Positions 17,834 through 27,729 of a DNA stretch of 64,000 nt are shown in pieces. This stretch comes from Sphingobium sp. TKS (lineage in GTDB: Bacteria; Pseudomonadota; Alphaproteobacteria; Sphingomonadales; Sphingomonadaceae): assembly GCF_001563265.1 (NCBI RefSeq), contig NZ_CP005083.1:2483001-2547000 (forward strand), read 5' to 3'. Below the pieces are notes generated by a model that worked only from the letters and a program-made list of their open reading frames with translations, was not told where the DNA came from and searched no databases. Numbering within the stretch: the first letter of the stretch is position 1; every line of letters begins with the position of its first letter. Position numbers and translations under genes: made by a program.

Positions 17834-19060
17834 TCAGCTACGATAATCCGCGTTGATCGAGATATAGCCGTGAGTCAGGTCGCATGTCCAAACTGTCGCC
17901 CGACCGTCGCCAAGCCCCAGATCGACGCCGATCAATATGTCCTGTCCCTTGAGATGGGCTGCCACCGGCACTTCGTCATAGCCCTCGACCGCCAGGCCGC
18001 CGGAAGCCACCTGAGTCGCGCCGAAACGGATGGAAAGCCTGTCCCGATCGGCAGGCTCGCCCGCCTTGCCGATTGCGGCCACCACGCGGCCCCAATTGGC
18101 GTCCTCCCCGGCAATGGCCGTCTTCACCAGCGGCGAATTGGCGATGGAAAGGGCGATGCGATGCGCGCTCGGATCGTTTTCCGCGCCCTCGACGGTGATC
18201 TCGACGAATTTCGTCGCGCCTTCCCCGTCGCGCACCACCAGATGCGCAAGCTGGCGGCAGAGATCGCCCAGCGCCGCCGCAAAGGCATCCGCTCCGGCAT
18301 CCTCCATGGAAGTGAGCGGCGCATTGCCCGCCTTGCCCGTAGCAAAGGCCAGCACAGTGTCGCTGGTCGAGGTGTCGCTATCGACCGTGATGCAGGAAAA
18401 GGTCTTCCTGTTGGCGGCGGACAGCATCTGCTGCAACAGCTTGGGATCGACGGCGGCGTCGGTGAAGATATAGCCGAGCATCGTCGCCATGTCGGGCGCG
18501 ATCATCCCCGAACCCTTGACGATCCCGACCAGCTCGACCCGCGTGCCGCCGATCATGGCGGAGGCGTGAGCGCCCTTGGCATAGGTATCGGTCGTGCCGA
18601 TGGTCGTCGCGGCATCTTCCCAGCCGCAGGGGGGGGCCGTGAAAGCAGCTTCCAGCCCGGCCTCGGCCTTGTCCACCGGCAACGGAACGCCGATCACTCC
18701 GGTCGAAGAGATGAAGATATCCGAAGGCTGGCAGTCCAGATGATTGGCGACCTTGGCGGCGATCGCCTCCACGGCGGCGCGGCCGCGATGCCCGGTAAAG
18801 GCATTGGCGTTACCCGCATTGACCACCAAAGCCCGCGCAGATCCCAGCGGAATGGCGTCCCGGCACCATTCCACCTCGGGGGAGGGGCATTTGCTCTGCG
18901 TCGTGACGCCCGCGACCGCCGTACCTGCGGTCAGTTCGACATAGGTGAGGTCGCAGCGGTCCCAATTCTTGTAGCGCGCTCGCGCCACGCGCGCCGTAAC
19001 GCCCGCAATGGGCGGAAGATCGGGGAAAGCGGCGGGGGCAAGGGGCGAGCGTTCAGTCAT
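17834..19060 (-). CDS. argJ: Glutamate N-acetyltransferase / amino-acid acetyltransferase ArgJ
   Basis: ArgJ moves the acetyl group from N-acetylornithine to glutamate in the cyclic arginine pathway. The 408-residue precursor contains the self-cleavage motif MATMLG (residues 191-196). Thr193 should become the N-terminal nucleophile of the beta chain. Other signatures are KGSGMIAPDM, SNDTF-like CITVDSDTSTSDTVL and EDANWGRVVAAIGKAG. It is 16 bases upstream of the IMPase gene on the same strand. Confidence 0.95.
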   Translation of the reverse strand: MTERSPLAPAAFPDLPPIAGVTARVARARYKNWDRCDLTYVELTAGTAVAGVTTQSKCPSPEVEWCRDAIPLGSARALVVNAGNANAFTGHRGRAAVEAIAAKVANHLDCQPSDIFISSTGVIGVPLPVDKAEAGLEAAFTAPPCGWEDAATTIGTTDTYAKGAHASAMIGGTRVELVGIVKGSGMIAPDMATMLGYIFTDAAVDPKLLQQMLSAANRKTFSCITVDSDTSTSDTVLAFATGKAGNAPLTSMEDAGADAFAAALGDLCRQLAHLVVRDGEGATKFVEITVEGAENDPSAHRIALSIANSPLVKTAIAGEDANWGRVVAAIGKAGEPADRDRLSIRFGATQVASGGLAVEGYDEVPVAAHLKGQDILIGVDLGLGDGRATVWTCDLTHGYISINADYRS

Positions 19061-19090
19061 GCCCGTCGATTAGCGCAATATGCCCGTCCG

Positions 19091-20608
19091 TCAACGGCGA
19101 GATGGGCGGATATACAGCTTTCCGACGCCGTCCGGCATGGCGAGCATCCGATAGGCACGCCGCTTTGCATAGGCGATCAGGCTGTCGTCGGGTCTCAGAG
19201 GCAGTTTGCGCGTCCCCATTTCATAGCCGACCAATATGGCCTCGGGCGGATCGCGGTCCAGATCCGTCAAGATTGCCGGGATCATCGCATGAATGCTGCG
19301 CGCTTCGGCCTTGTCCATCGTCCATCCCGTCCGATAGACGAAGGGGCCTGGAGCAAAGCGCCGGTCGATGTTCAGGCCGCTATCGACCAGTTGCTGGGGC
19401 GAAAGGCTGACGATCTCGTCATCGCCGGTCAGAGCGCGCACCTGCGCCCCCGCCCAGCGAGCGTTGGCGCTCGCGGTCAGGATAGGCGATCCGTGGCGCG
19501 TCATCGCTGCGACATGGCCGCCCGACGGCAACAGCCCCGGCACAGCGGCAAGGCAGAGCAAAGCGATCAAACCCGGCCGCATACGACCATGCCATGCCCG
19601 CGCATCGTCCAGCATGATGCCGAGCGCCAAGCCCAGCGGCGGCAGCAGCGGCATGACATATTGAAGCTGCGACGGCGTGGGCAATGCAGCGCCGATCAAT
19701 CCGCCGCCGATCATCCAATAGGCAAACTGCCTCTCAGGCGGGCAGGCTCGCCCGCGATTCGCCCACCCATGGCCAAGGATCATTGCAAGGCTCATCAGAG
19801 CCGGTCCCCGCCAGAGATATTTCGCGAGGTCCGCGAATTTCTCGCCCAATGCCAGCTCGTCGCCCGCCCCATTGGCCGCATACCAGGCGAAGGGACCGCT
19901 CGCGGCAAAGGTGACGACGCCATAGGAAAAGGCGGCTGGCGCTGCGGCCCAGGCCATGAGCATCGGCGCGATCCCGGCCAATGCGCCAAGGGCGAGCCAA
20001 AGGGCATGGCGGCGATAGGCCAACAGGGCAAAGCCGCCCGCCGCCGCGCCCAATGGAATGAAATTGAGCTTGGCGGCGATCGCCAGCCCGAAGAACACCC
20101 CCGCCGCGAACCAGTGGCGCCGCCGCCCGATGTGCAGCGCTGCGATCATCAGGAGCATCGCCAGCGTGGCCAGCATGGTTGGCAGCATGTCGTTGCGCGT
20201 CACGCTGGCGGTGAACTGAAACGCTGCCGTGGTGGCCATGGAGATGGTCGCGAGGACCGCGCTGCCGCGTGAAACGCCTGCCCGGCGCTGAACAAGGTAT
20301 AGCAGCAGGAGCGTGCCGACCGCACAGGCCGCCGTAGCAAGCCGCATCGCCGCGAGCATCTTTCCCGGAAACGCCCAGGTGAGCGGCGCGAACAGCCAAG
20401 CGTGCAGCGGCGGCTGAAGGTAGAGGAAGTCCCGATAGATCAGCATGTGCGAACTGAACCAGGCACCCGCTACATATTGGCTCTCATCATGATCTAACGG
20501 CGTGGCGAGCGCCGTAATCCCGAACCAGAGAAGGGCCGCAACCACCGCCATCACGATAAAAGTCGCGCCACGCAACTTCATGCGGGCAGGGGCGGGAACC
20601 ATCGTCAA
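19091..20608 (-). CDS. GT-C fold membrane glycosyltransferase (ArnT/PMT-like)
   Basis: The 505-residue protein has about ten predicted membrane helices. The first luminal loop holds LDHDESQYVAGAWF with the acidic DHDE typical of GT39/GT83 polyprenyl-phosphate-sugar transferases, and LYLQPPLHAWLFAPLTW follows. It probably transfers a sugar from an undecaprenyl carrier to an envelope acceptor at the inner membrane. Donor and acceptor are unknown. It is divergent from secA. Confidence 0.8.
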   Translation of the reverse strand: MTMVPAPARMKLRGATFIVMAVVAALLWFGITALATPLDHDESQYVAGAWFSSHMLIYRDFLYLQPPLHAWLFAPLTWAFPGKMLAAMRLATAACAVGTLLLLYLVQRRAGVSRGSAVLATISMATTAAFQFTASVTRNDMLPTMLATLAMLLMIAALHIGRRRHWFAAGVFFGLAIAAKLNFIPLGAAAGGFALLAYRRHALWLALGALAGIAPMLMAWAAAPAAFSYGVVTFAASGPFAWYAANGAGDELALGEKFADLAKYLWRGPALMSLAMILGHGWANRGRACPPERQFAYWMIGGGLIGAALPTPSQLQYVMPLLPPLGLALGIMLDDARAWHGRMRPGLIALLCLAAVPGLLPSGGHVAAMTRHGSPILTASANARWAGAQVRALTGDDEIVSLSPQQLVDSGLNIDRRFAPGPFVYRTGWTMDKAEARSIHAMIPAILTDLDRDPPEAILVGYEMGTRKLPLRPDDSLIAYAKRRAYRMLAMPDGVGKLYIRPSRR

Positions 20609-20738
20609 ATGCCTCTCATTTTATCAGGCTTTGGCACAAGACGCCGCGATCCGCCAATATCCCGCTTATCCGATCATTTCGTTTCTGAAAATTGGCGCGG
20701 TCAGCCCTTATTGGGATACCAGGACATACCCGCTCTGA

Positions 20739-20766
20739 TTGACTAACGCCTGTGCGCCCCCTAAAT
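20739..20766 (+). promoter_or_regulatory. Candidate sigma-70 promoter of secA
   Basis: TTGACT (20739-20744) and CTAAAT (20761-20766) are separated by 16 bases and lie about 65 bases before the secA ATG, in the divergent gap between the glycosyltransferase gene and secA. The -10 match is moderate. Confidence 0.4.
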
Positions 20767-20829
20767 CGCCGCGCATGTCTGCGTGCGTCGCCCTTAAGGC
20801 GCGCGCGTCCCCTTTTGTCAGGAACTTGC

Positions 20830-23562
20830 ATGTTCGGCGCACTCGCCAAGTCCATTTTCGGCTCCTCCAACGACCGCTATGTGAAGTCGCTGGGCAAGAC
20901 CGTCGAACAGATCGCGTCTTTCGAACCCACCATCTCCGCGATGACCGATGAGGAATTGACGGCGCAGACCGTTCGATTCCGGGAGCGGCTGGCGCAGGGC
21001 GAAACCCTGGACAGCCTGCTGCCCGAAGCCTTCGCCACGGTGCGCGAAGCGGCCAAGCGCACGCTGGGCCAGCGCCATTATGATGTGCAGATGGTCGGCG
21101 GCATCGTCCTCCATCGCGGCGAGATCGCTGAAATGCGCACGGGTGAGGGCAAGACGCTGGTCGCGACGCTTGCCACTTACCTGAACGCGTTGGAGGGGAA
21201 GGGCGTCCACGTCGTCACGGTGAACGACTATCTGGCCAGCCGTGACTGCGAATGGATGGGGCAGGTCTATCGCTTCCTTGGCCTCACGACCGGCGTGATC
21301 GTGCCGAACCTGTCGGAAGACCAGCGGCGCGAGGCCTATAACGCCGACATCACCTATGCGACGAACAACGAACTCGGCTTCGACTATCTGCGCGATAACA
21401 TGAAGTACGACCGCGCATCGATGGTGCAGCGGCCCTTCAACTTCGCCATCGTCGACGAGGTGGACTCGATCCTGATCGACGAAGCGCGCACGCCGCTTAT
21501 CATTTCGGGGCCGACCGATGACAAGTCGGAACTCTATGTCTCGGTCGACGCCATCGTGAAGCGGCTGGACGAGGCCGATTATGAAAAGGATGAGAAGCAG
21601 CGCACCGTCACCCTGACCGAGGACGGGACCGAGAAGATCGAGCGCATGCTGGAAGAGGCGGGGCTGCTTCAGGGCGCCAACCTCTATGATTTCGAGAACA
21701 CCGCCGTCGTCCATCACGTCAATCAGGCGCTGCGCGCGAACGCCATGTTCCGCCGCGACATCGATTATATCGTCAAAGACGGCAAGGTCATCATCATCGA
21801 CGAGTTTACCGGCCGCATGATGGACGGCCGCCGCTGGTCGGACGGCCTGCACCAGGCGGTGGAAGCCAAGGAAGCGGTGAATATCGAGCCGGAAAACCAG
21901 ACCCTCGCCTCAATCACCTTCCAGAATTATTTCCGCATGTACCCGAAGCTGGGCGGCATGACCGGCACGGCCGCGACCGAAGCGACCGAATTCTTCGAAA
22001 TCTACAAGATGAACGTCGTCACCATCCCGACCAACCGGCCGGTGCAGCGGGTCGACGAGGAAGACAGCTTCTACAAGAATCTGGAAGACAAGTTCCGCGG
22101 CATCGCCAAGACCATCAAGATCCACGCCGAGCAGGGCCAGCCGGTCCTCGTCGGCACGGTATCGATCGAAAAATCGGAAATGCTGTCCGAGTTCCTGAAT
22201 CAGGAAGGGGTCAAGCACGCCGTCCTCAACGCCCGCTTCCATGAAAGCGAAGCGCATATCGTCGCGCAGGCGGGTCGCAAGGGCGCGGTGACGATCGCCA
22301 CCAACATGGCCGGTCGTGGCACCGACATCAAACTCGGCGGCAATCTGGAAATGCGCGTCGAGGATGAGCTGCGCGACATGCCGGAAGGACCGGAGCGCGA
22401 GGCGGCCATCGCCCGCATCGATGCCGAAATCGAGGCCGAAAAGGCCGAAGTGCTCGCGGCCGGCGGCTTGTTCGTCCTCGCGACCGAGCGGCATGAAAGC
22501 CGTCGCATCGACAATCAGCTTCGCGGTCGTTCAGGCCGTCAGGGCGACCCCGGCCTGTCCCGCTTCTACCTCAGCCTTGACGACGATCTGATGCGCATCT
22601 TTGGCCCGGACACCATGTTCGCCAAGATGATCCGATCGAACCTGGAGGATGGCGAGGCGCTGCCCCCGTCCAAATGGCTGAGCAAGGCGATCGAGACCGC
22701 GCAGAAGAAGGTCGAGGCGCGCAACTACGATATCCGCAAGCAGGTCGTCGAATATGACGACGTGATGAACGACCAGCGCAAGGTCATTTACGAACAGCGC
22801 AGCGACATCATGGACGCGGAGACGGTGGACGATGTCGTCGTCGACATGCGGCATGAGACGGTCAACGATCTGGTCGGCGCCTCCTGCCCGCCGGGCACCT
22901 ATCCCGAACAATGGGACATGGAGCGCCTGAAGGCCCGCACAGCGGAGGTGCTGAACCTCGAACCCGATTTCGACGCCTGGCTGGCGGAGGATCATGTCGA
23001 TCCGGAAATGATCGAGGAACGGCTGACTGCGCTGGCTGACGAAGCCGTGGCGGAGAAGGTCAAGGAACTCGACCCCGAAAACTGGCATATGATCGAGAAG
23101 AGCATCCTGCTCCAGAGCCTCGATCATCATTGGAAGGAGCATCTGTCGACCCTCGACGCGCTCCGCCAGGTCGTGCACCTGCGTGCTTATGCACAGAAGA
23201 CGCCGATCAACGAGTATAAGCAGGAAGCCTTCGCCCTGTTTGAGCGGATGCTGGGCAATATCCGGGAGGATGTGACCGGGTCGATCGCCCGCGTTCAGTT
23301 CCGCATGGAGGAACCGCTGCCCGAATTCGAGCTGCCGGTACTGCCCGACTTCATCACCACGCATATCGATCCCTTTTCGGGTGAAGATAATAGCGGGGAC
23401 ATTGACGGCGGACAGATTGGCGGCATCACCACGACTTTGCCGCGCCCGCCTGTAGGCGCTGGTCAGGGCGGAGAATTCGCCAATCTGGACATCAGCCGGA
23501 ACGCGCCGTGCCCCTGCGGTTCGGGCCAGAAATACAAGCATTGCCACGGCGCGCTTAGTTAA
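20830..23562 (+). CDS. secA: Preprotein translocase motor subunit SecA
   Basis: SecA is the ATPase that drives unfolded preproteins through SecYEG. The 910-residue protein has Walker A MRTGEGKT (102-109), the DEAD-like [20 protein letters not shown]-region equivalents with [14 protein letters not shown], and a C-terminal zinc motif [14 protein letters not shown] that binds SecB and phospholipid. The ATG at 20830 was chosen because [16 protein letters not shown] is the normal N-terminus; an upstream in-frame start would add 26 unlikely residues. Confidence 0.97.
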   Translation: MFGALAKSIFGSSNDRYVKSLGKTVEQIASFEPTISAMTDEELTAQTVRFRERLAQGETLDSLLPEAFATVREAAKRTLGQRHYDVQMVGGIVLHRGEIAEMRTGEGKTLVATLATYLNALEGKGVHVVTVNDYLASRDCEWMGQVYRFLGLTTGVIVPNLSEDQRREAYNADITYATNNELGFDYLRDNMKYDRASMVQRPFNFAIVDEVDSILIDEARTPLIISGPTDDKSELYVSVDAIVKRLDEADYEKDEKQRTVTLTEDGTEKIERMLEEAGLLQGANLYDFENTAVVHHVNQALRANAMFRRDIDYIVKDGKVIIIDEFTGRMMDGRRWSDGLHQAVEAKEAVNIEPENQTLASITFQNYFRMYPKLGGMTGTAATEATEFFEIYKMNVVTIPTNRPVQRVDEEDSFYKNLEDKFRGIAKTIKIHAEQGQPVLVGTVSIEKSEMLSEFLNQEGVKHAVLNARFHESEAHIVAQAGRKGAVTIATNMAGRGTDIKLGGNLEMRVEDELRDMPEGPEREAAIARIDAEIEAEKAEVLAAGGLFVLATERHESRRIDNQLRGRSGRQGDPGLSRFYLSLDDDLMRIFGPDTMFAKMIRSNLEDGEALPPSKWLSKAIETAQKKVEARNYDIRKQVVEYDDVMNDQRKVIYEQRSDIMDAETVDDVVVDMRHETVNDLVGASCPPGTYPEQWDMERLKARTAEVLNLEPDFDAWLAEDHVDPEMIEERLTALADEAVAEKVKELDPENWHMIEKSILLQSLDHHWKEHLSTLDALRQVVHLRAYAQKTPINEYKQEAFALFERMLGNIREDVTGSIARVQFRMEEPLPEFELPVLPDFITTHIDPFSGEDNSGDIDGGQIGGITTTLPRPPVGAGQGGEFANLDISRNAPCPCGSGQKYKHCHGALS

Positions 23563-23569
23563 GCGCGCC
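23548..23569 (+). terminator. Hairpin at the secA stop codon
   Basis: GGCGCGCTTA and TAAGCGCGCC form a perfect 10-bp stem around GT, and the secA stop codon lies inside it. The following sequence is AGATTTCTG, with only a short T-run, so it may work as a weak terminator or as 3'-end protection. Confidence 0.5.
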
Positions 23570-23590
23570 GAGATTTCTGCCATACTGATC

Positions 23591-23736
23591 TAGGGTGTGT
23601 GGAGATTCAGCTCAGGGTGAGGCGAAAATTGCGGATTTCGAGAACCGGCGCGCAGCGACCATGAAGGTCGTGAGCACCGGAAGCGCAGAAAGCCGCGATT
23701 TGCAGCCCGCCATAGGCTGAATCCCCACACACCCTA
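23591..23736. repeat. MITE-like palindromic element with 21-bp terminal inverted repeats
   Basis: The ends TAGGGTGTGTGGAGATTCAGC (first 20: TAGGGTGTGTGGAGATTCAG) and its complement at 23716-23736 match at 20 of 21 positions. The interior is also largely self-complementary (ATTGCGG-TTTC against GAAAGCCGCGATT; CGACC-TGA-GGTCG near the centre). The whole 146-base unit therefore folds as one long imperfect hairpin. It has no coding potential and sits between secA and the DUF983 gene. Confidence 0.7.
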
Positions 23737-23761
23737 AATCGACAGGCTCCGCAGGCGGCCG

Positions 23762-24220
23762 TTAATCGCCGGGCCGACCGCCGTGCAATTTCGCCCATAA
23801 TTGAGCGGTGCCGGCTTCCTGGGCCTTGTTCACATATTGCGCGGCGATCAACCATCCCTTGATTGGCCGCAGGGGCAGGATCGTCGTCAGGATCAGCACC
23901 GGAACGCCGACCGCCAGATGGACCCACAGCCCCGGTCGCGCCAAGATTTCCAGCATGATGATGAAGACAACTCCCGGCACGCAGGCGAACAACTGCACGA
24001 ACACGGCTGGCCCGTCCGCCGGATCGGCAAAGTCATAATTCAGCCCGCAGACCTCGCAATGATCGCGCACCGTCAGAAAACCGCGAAATATATGCCCCTC
24101 GCCGCAGCGCGGGCAGCGGCCCAAGAGCCCTGTCTCGATCGGTGAACGCCGTTTCCATCGTCCGCCATTTTCCGCCGCCGATTGCATCGTTGAAATCCCG
24201 CCTGTGTCGTCCATCGTCAT
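23762..24220 (-). CDS. DUF983 family membrane protein
   Basis: The 152-residue protein has a zinc-ribbon-like N-terminal part (GRCPRCGEGHIFRGFL and CEVCGLNYDF), then two adjacent hydrophobic helices (about 75-95 and 98-118) and TTILPLRPIKGWLIAAQY. This is the DUF983 family, common in Alphaproteobacteria next to cytochrome oxidase or housekeeping genes. No biochemical role is established. Confidence 0.88.
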   Translation of the reverse strand: MTMDDTGGISTMQSAAENGGRWKRRSPIETGLLGRCPRCGEGHIFRGFLTVRDHCEVCGLNYDFADPADGPAVFVQLFACVPGVVFIIMLEILARPGLWVHLAVGVPVLILTTILPLRPIKGWLIAAQYVNKAQEAGTAQLWAKLHGGRPGD

Positions 24221-24272
24221 GCCATCCTATCAACGGCAGAAATGTCGGCATTCCAGGGGAATTTTCAATTGG

Positions 24273-24451
24273 GCTTTTTGCCCTGGGGATGCCTGCCTTC
24301 GACCATATGGGTTACGTTACGGAAAGCATGCGCTCTACCTTTGGGTAGATTGCCAGAAACCCGCCCCCTTGCTATGCGGAGGATGATTTGGATGCCCGAC
24401 AGCAAACAAGTCGCGCTCCCGGCTATCCCTTGCCCGGGGGCGCTTTTTTTT
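24273..24451 (+). ncRNA. Candidate structured noncoding RNA (about 180 nt), 6S-like outline
   Basis: The intergenic stretch 24221-24487 has no convincing gene but shows paired ends. GCCC plus GGGGATGCC near 24273-24291 can pair with GGCTATCCCT and GGGC near 24421-24442. An internal hairpin (TCTACC-TTTG-GGTAGA, about 24333-24348) lies inside, and a U8 terminator ends the unit. A long closing stem around an open middle is the outline of 6S RNA, but I cannot confirm the family. An attenuator or another sRNA is equally possible. Confidence 0.35.
24413..24451 (+). terminator. Strong rho-independent terminator
   Basis: GCGCTCCCGG pairs with CCGGGGGCGC (one G-U) over an 11-base loop and is followed by eight T. 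No plus-strand protein gene precedes it, which is the main reason to suspect a noncoding transcript upstream. Confidence 0.75.
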
Positions 24452-24487
24452 AAATTCTGTGCGTGGGTAGAAGTTCCCGCCAGCCGA

Positions 24488-24688
24488 TCACGGCTCTCTT
24501 TCCATCGCGTCGTGCAGAACCTGATCGGGGCAGGACAGCGCCAAGGCCCTGACTTTATAGCGCAGCGCGAGTTCGCGATGGGCCGCGACCTCCTGCGACG
24601 AAGCGCTCCGCCGTGCCGCAGCATCGGCCTTCGCGGTTTCCTCTCTTGCGCGCCGAAACAAATAGCGCGCGTCAGTATCGGCAGACAT
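24488..24688 (-). CDS. Small conserved-looking hypothetical protein
   Basis: The 66-residue protein is helical and charged. It reads MSADTDARYLFRRAREETAKADAA, then AHRELALRYKVRALALS, with no membrane helix or known domain. A good GGAGGT site lies just before the ATG, which is why this start was chosen over an upstream one. Function unknown. On the opposite strand, starting at about 24700, is a 41-codon frame (MMNEPILASEKPPRF...) with no ribosome-binding site that I do not call. Confidence 0.6.
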   Translation of the reverse strand: MSADTDARYLFRRAREETAKADAAARRSASSQEVAAHRELALRYKVRALALSCPDQVLHDAMEREP

Positions 24689-25072
24689 CGTCACCTCCGA
24701 TGATGAACGAGCCGATTCTAGCATCGGAAAAACCGCCCCGCTTTAACCAGGATCAATTTTACCGACTTGAGGAAGGGAATGGCGGGCCACGCCCGATGAG
24801 GATGGGCACTTTACCTTCGCCATAGCACTACCCTAGAGCCGCCGGGAGATGCCAACTATCGTCTATTGGCGCCGTCTCGCGCCGCTCGATCTACGAACCC
24901 GACAATGGCTTAGCCGACGTTTCGACGAGTCGGGTTCTGGGCGATGCACGAACCCGCTGCGCGGGAGGGGTGCTCGGGAACAGGTTAAGGCCCAGGCGGT
25001 AGGCAGGTCCTGAGTTGAGGGCGGTAGGGCGCGAGCAGACCATCGAGGTTCCTTCAACTGAGGAGCCTCACG

Positions 25073-25975
25073 ATGACCGACCTCATACCCGTTGTCCCCC
25101 ATAGCCCGCTGCGCCAGCGGCTCATCGACGACATGACCTTGCGCCGCTTCTCGCGCGAGACGCAGCGCAACTATCTCCGGGACGTTGGGCGGTTCGCGAC
25201 CTGGCTGGGACGTTCGCCGCATACAGCCACGGCGGAAGATGTCCGCCGGTTCCAGATCGAGCAGCAGGATGCTGGCGTGCCGGTGCCGACGATGAACAGC
25301 GTGGTGGGAGCGCTACGGTTCTTCTTCACCCATACGCTCGACCGACCTGAGCTCGCCCGCAAGCTGGTTCGGACCGCTCACATCCGCAAGATACCGGTGG
25401 TCCTGTCCCTTGAGGAGATGAAACGGCTCCTCGAAGCCACCACGTGCCTGAAGCACCAGGCGGCATTGTCCGTGGCTTATGGCGCGGGCCTGCGCGTATC
25501 GGAGGTCTCAGCGCTCAAGGTGAGCGATGTCGACAGCAAGCGCATGCTGCTGCGCATCGAGCGTGGCAAGGGCGGGCGCTATCGCAACGCCATGCTTCCC
25601 GAGGGGCTTCTCCTGCTGCTTAGGGACTGGTGGCGTGCTGGTCGCCAGCAAGGCATCATGCGAGAAAATGGCTGGCTCTTTCCGGGGCAAAACGCCCAGG
25701 TGCCGCTGAGCACGCGGCAACTCTATCGTGTCGTCGTCGAGGCGGCTCTGGCGGCCGACATCAACAAGCGTGTCGGCATGCACACCTTGCGGCACAGCTT
25801 TGCGACCCACCTGCTCGAAGACGGTGTCGATATCCGCGTCATCCAGGCGCTGCTCGGCCATGCCAAGCTCAACACCACCGCCTTTTACACGCGCGTCGCC
25901 ACCAAGACGGTGCGCTCCATCACCAGTCCACTCGACAAGCTGCTGCTGCCGTCTGGAGCCGCAACGGACGGCTGA
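25073..25975 (+). CDS. Tyrosine-type recombinase/integrase of the IS91-like unit
   Basis: The 300-residue protein has an N-terminal SAM-like core-binding domain (LRQRLIDDMTLRRFSRETQRNYL) and a catalytic domain with the RHRY set: Arg in YGAGLRVSEV, His-x-x-Arg in HTLRHSFATHLLEDG, His in LLGHAKLNTTAFY, and the terminal Tyr in FYTRV. GAGGAG lies about 9 bases before the ATG. Such recombinases are found paired with IS91-type transposases. Its part in transposition is unknown to me. Confidence 0.92.
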   Translation: MTDLIPVVPHSPLRQRLIDDMTLRRFSRETQRNYLRDVGRFATWLGRSPHTATAEDVRRFQIEQQDAGVPVPTMNSVVGALRFFFTHTLDRPELARKLVRTAHIRKIPVVLSLEEMKRLLEATTCLKHQAALSVAYGAGLRVSEVSALKVSDVDSKRMLLRIERGKGGRYRNAMLPEGLLLLLRDWWRAGRQQGIMRENGWLFPGQNAQVPLSTRQLYRVVVEAALAADINKRVGMHTLRHSFATHLLEDGVDIRVIQALLGHAKLNTTAFYTRVATKTVRSITSPLDKLLLPSGAATDG

Positions 25976-25980
25976 GCCAG

Positions 25981-27174
25981 GTGCGGACCTCGCTCGAGGT
26001 CGCCGACATCTTCAGGAGTGCGGGCCCGGCATATCGCAGCGCGCGCGCCGGTCATCTGAGCTTGCACCAGCTGAAGATCATGTCGGCGGTTGAATATTGT
26101 CGTACGTCAGCGATGGGCGGGCATGTGGAAGCCTGCACAGACTGTGGTCATTGGCGCATCGCCTATAATAGCTGTCGCAACCGGCACTGCCCAAAGTGCC
26201 AAAGCGCAGCCGCACGCACATGGCTGGCCGAGCGCGAAGCCGACCTGCTGCCGGTCGGCTATTTCCATGTCGTCTTCACCCTTCCCGCTGAGGTCGCTTC
26301 CATCGCGCTGCAGAACAAGAGGGAGCTCTACGACCTGCTGTTTCGTGCCGCATCTCAAACCATGCAAACCATCGCTGCTGACCCAAAACACCTCGGCGCG
26401 CGCATCGGCATCACGGCGGTGCTCCACAGCTGGGGTTCAGCCCTGACCCACCATCCGCATATCCACATGATAGTGCCCGGAGGCGGGCTCTCGCTCGACG
26501 GCGAACGTTGGATCTCAGCCCGCCCGGCGTTCCTGCTACCCGTGCGCGTATTGGGAGCTCTTTTCCGCCGCCTGTTCCTGACGCGGCTCCTCGATCTCCA
26601 CCAGGCCGGCAAGCTTGGCTTCTTCGGCGGTATGGCACATCTCGCCGACCGCCGGGCTTTCCTGCGTCACCTGTCTCCGGTGCGAAAGAAGCGCTGGGTG
26701 GTCTATGCCAAGCCACCCTTTGCCGGTCCCGAAGCGGTACTCGCCTATTTGTCGCGCTACATCCACCGCGTGGCCATTTCGAACAGCCGGCTTCTCGCCT
26801 TCGACGGGGACAAGGTCGTCTTCCGCTACAAAGACTACCGCCGCAACGGCACAGACCGGCAACAGGTCATGACGCTTGCCGCCGAGGAGTTCATTCGCCG
26901 CTTCCTGCTGCACGACCTGCCCAGAGGCTTCCATCGTATCCGTCATTACGGCCTGCTCGCCAGCGGTGCTCGAAGGGAGAATCTCGAACGGGCTCGCCGC
27001 CTGCTGGGGACGGAGCCACCCGCCGCCGAAGAAATGCCGCCGGACGCTTCAGGCTCATGTCCGCCATGCCCATGCTGCGGTGGCAACATGGTCATCATCG
27101 AGACCTTTGAGCGACGGTATCACCCACGCGGACCGCCATCTCCGCCGGCGCCCACCGGGAGAACAACGTCGTGA
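25981..27174 (+). CDS. IS91-family HUH transposase
   Basis: The protein has about 397 residues from a GTG start just after the integrase stop. An N-terminal zinc-binding part (CTDCGHW, CRNRHCPKCQ) precedes the HUH-like metal site HHPHIHMIVPGGGL and the catalytic-Tyr region YLSRYIHRVAISNSRL. These features define IS91 rolling-circle transposases. Longer in-frame upstream extensions overlap the integrase and are not used. Confidence 0.92.
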   Translation: MRTSLEVADIFRSAGPAYRSARAGHLSLHQLKIMSAVEYCRTSAMGGHVEACTDCGHWRIAYNSCRNRHCPKCQSAAARTWLAEREADLLPVGYFHVVFTLPAEVASIALQNKRELYDLLFRAASQTMQTIAADPKHLGARIGITAVLHSWGSALTHHPHIHMIVPGGGLSLDGERWISARPAFLLPVRVLGALFRRLFLTRLLDLHQAGKLGFFGGMAHLADRRAFLRHLSPVRKKRWVVYAKPPFAGPEAVLAYLSRYIHRVAISNSRLLAFDGDKVVFRYKDYRRNGTDRQQVMTLAAEEFIRRFLLHDLPRGFHRIRHYGLLASGARRENLERARRLLGTEPPAAEEMPPDASGSCPPCPCCGGNMVIIETFERRYHPRGPPSPPAPTGRTTS

Positions 27175-27729
27175 CCCGGCGCGGCATATCGTTTCCACCC
27201 TCCGAAGGCCTTGTGCTCCGGAGGACCGCTACGCTCGTGCCTCGTCACCCGAAAAGCAGACGAAGTCGCCTCATAAGCGGACCGTCTTCATTGAGACGAC
27301 CGTCAGAGGTGCTCAAAAACCGCCGGTCTGCTTTCGATACCGTCCACTTTGGGGCAGACATCCATCACCCCAAGGCTCGCGCAAAACGCAAATCCCCATA
27401 GATCACGCGCGGGAACCGCGGGTTCGGGCACCGTCGACTTTCTGACGCCTCACGGCGTCTGAAACTCTCAACGATTGCGGACAGGCAGACTTCCGTCAGG
27501 CGACTAGCGGAAGCAGACGGCGCGCGACGCGGCACACCTTTTCCAAAAAAATCGTGTATGTCCGGGAAGTTTGGGCCGATGCCCGCATACGCCGAATGCG
27601 TCGCAGTGCTCCGGGAAGACCGCCAGCCTGCGTGCGGGTATGTCGGGCGAAAGTCTGACTGGCCGTTAGTTTCGCTTGCGTCTCCATTGCTTGAGACGGC
27701 TAGAGAGAAAAAGTCGGGGGAGTGAGCAA

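Larger units (their letters stand above)
24890..27435 (+). mobile_element. IS91-family element with tyrosine recombinase gene
   Basis: The unit holds a tyrosine recombinase followed six bases later by an HUH IS91-type transposase. Near the left edge is a hairpin with arms GAACCCGAC (24895-24903) and GTCGGGTTC (24929-24937). Near the right edge, at about 27410-27425, is a related GAACC-GC-GGGTTC palindrome. IS91 elements have subterminal hairpins and no target duplication, so exact ends cannot be fixed. 27175-27435 is the noncoding right end. Confidence 0.75.

Noticed and set aside
17870-20272. An 800-codon plus-strand frame across argJ and the glycosyltransferase gene
   Set aside because: It spans two clear opposite-strand genes and their gap, which a real gene would not.
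24142-24703. Overlapping frames in the gap after the DUF983 gene
   Set aside because: They cross a strong terminator and a structured region and lack ribosome-binding sites; a noncoding RNA explains the stretch better.
27496-27687. A 63-codon minus-strand ORF right of the IS91-like element
   Set aside because: No ribosome-binding site or recognisable family; it lies across a recombination junction.
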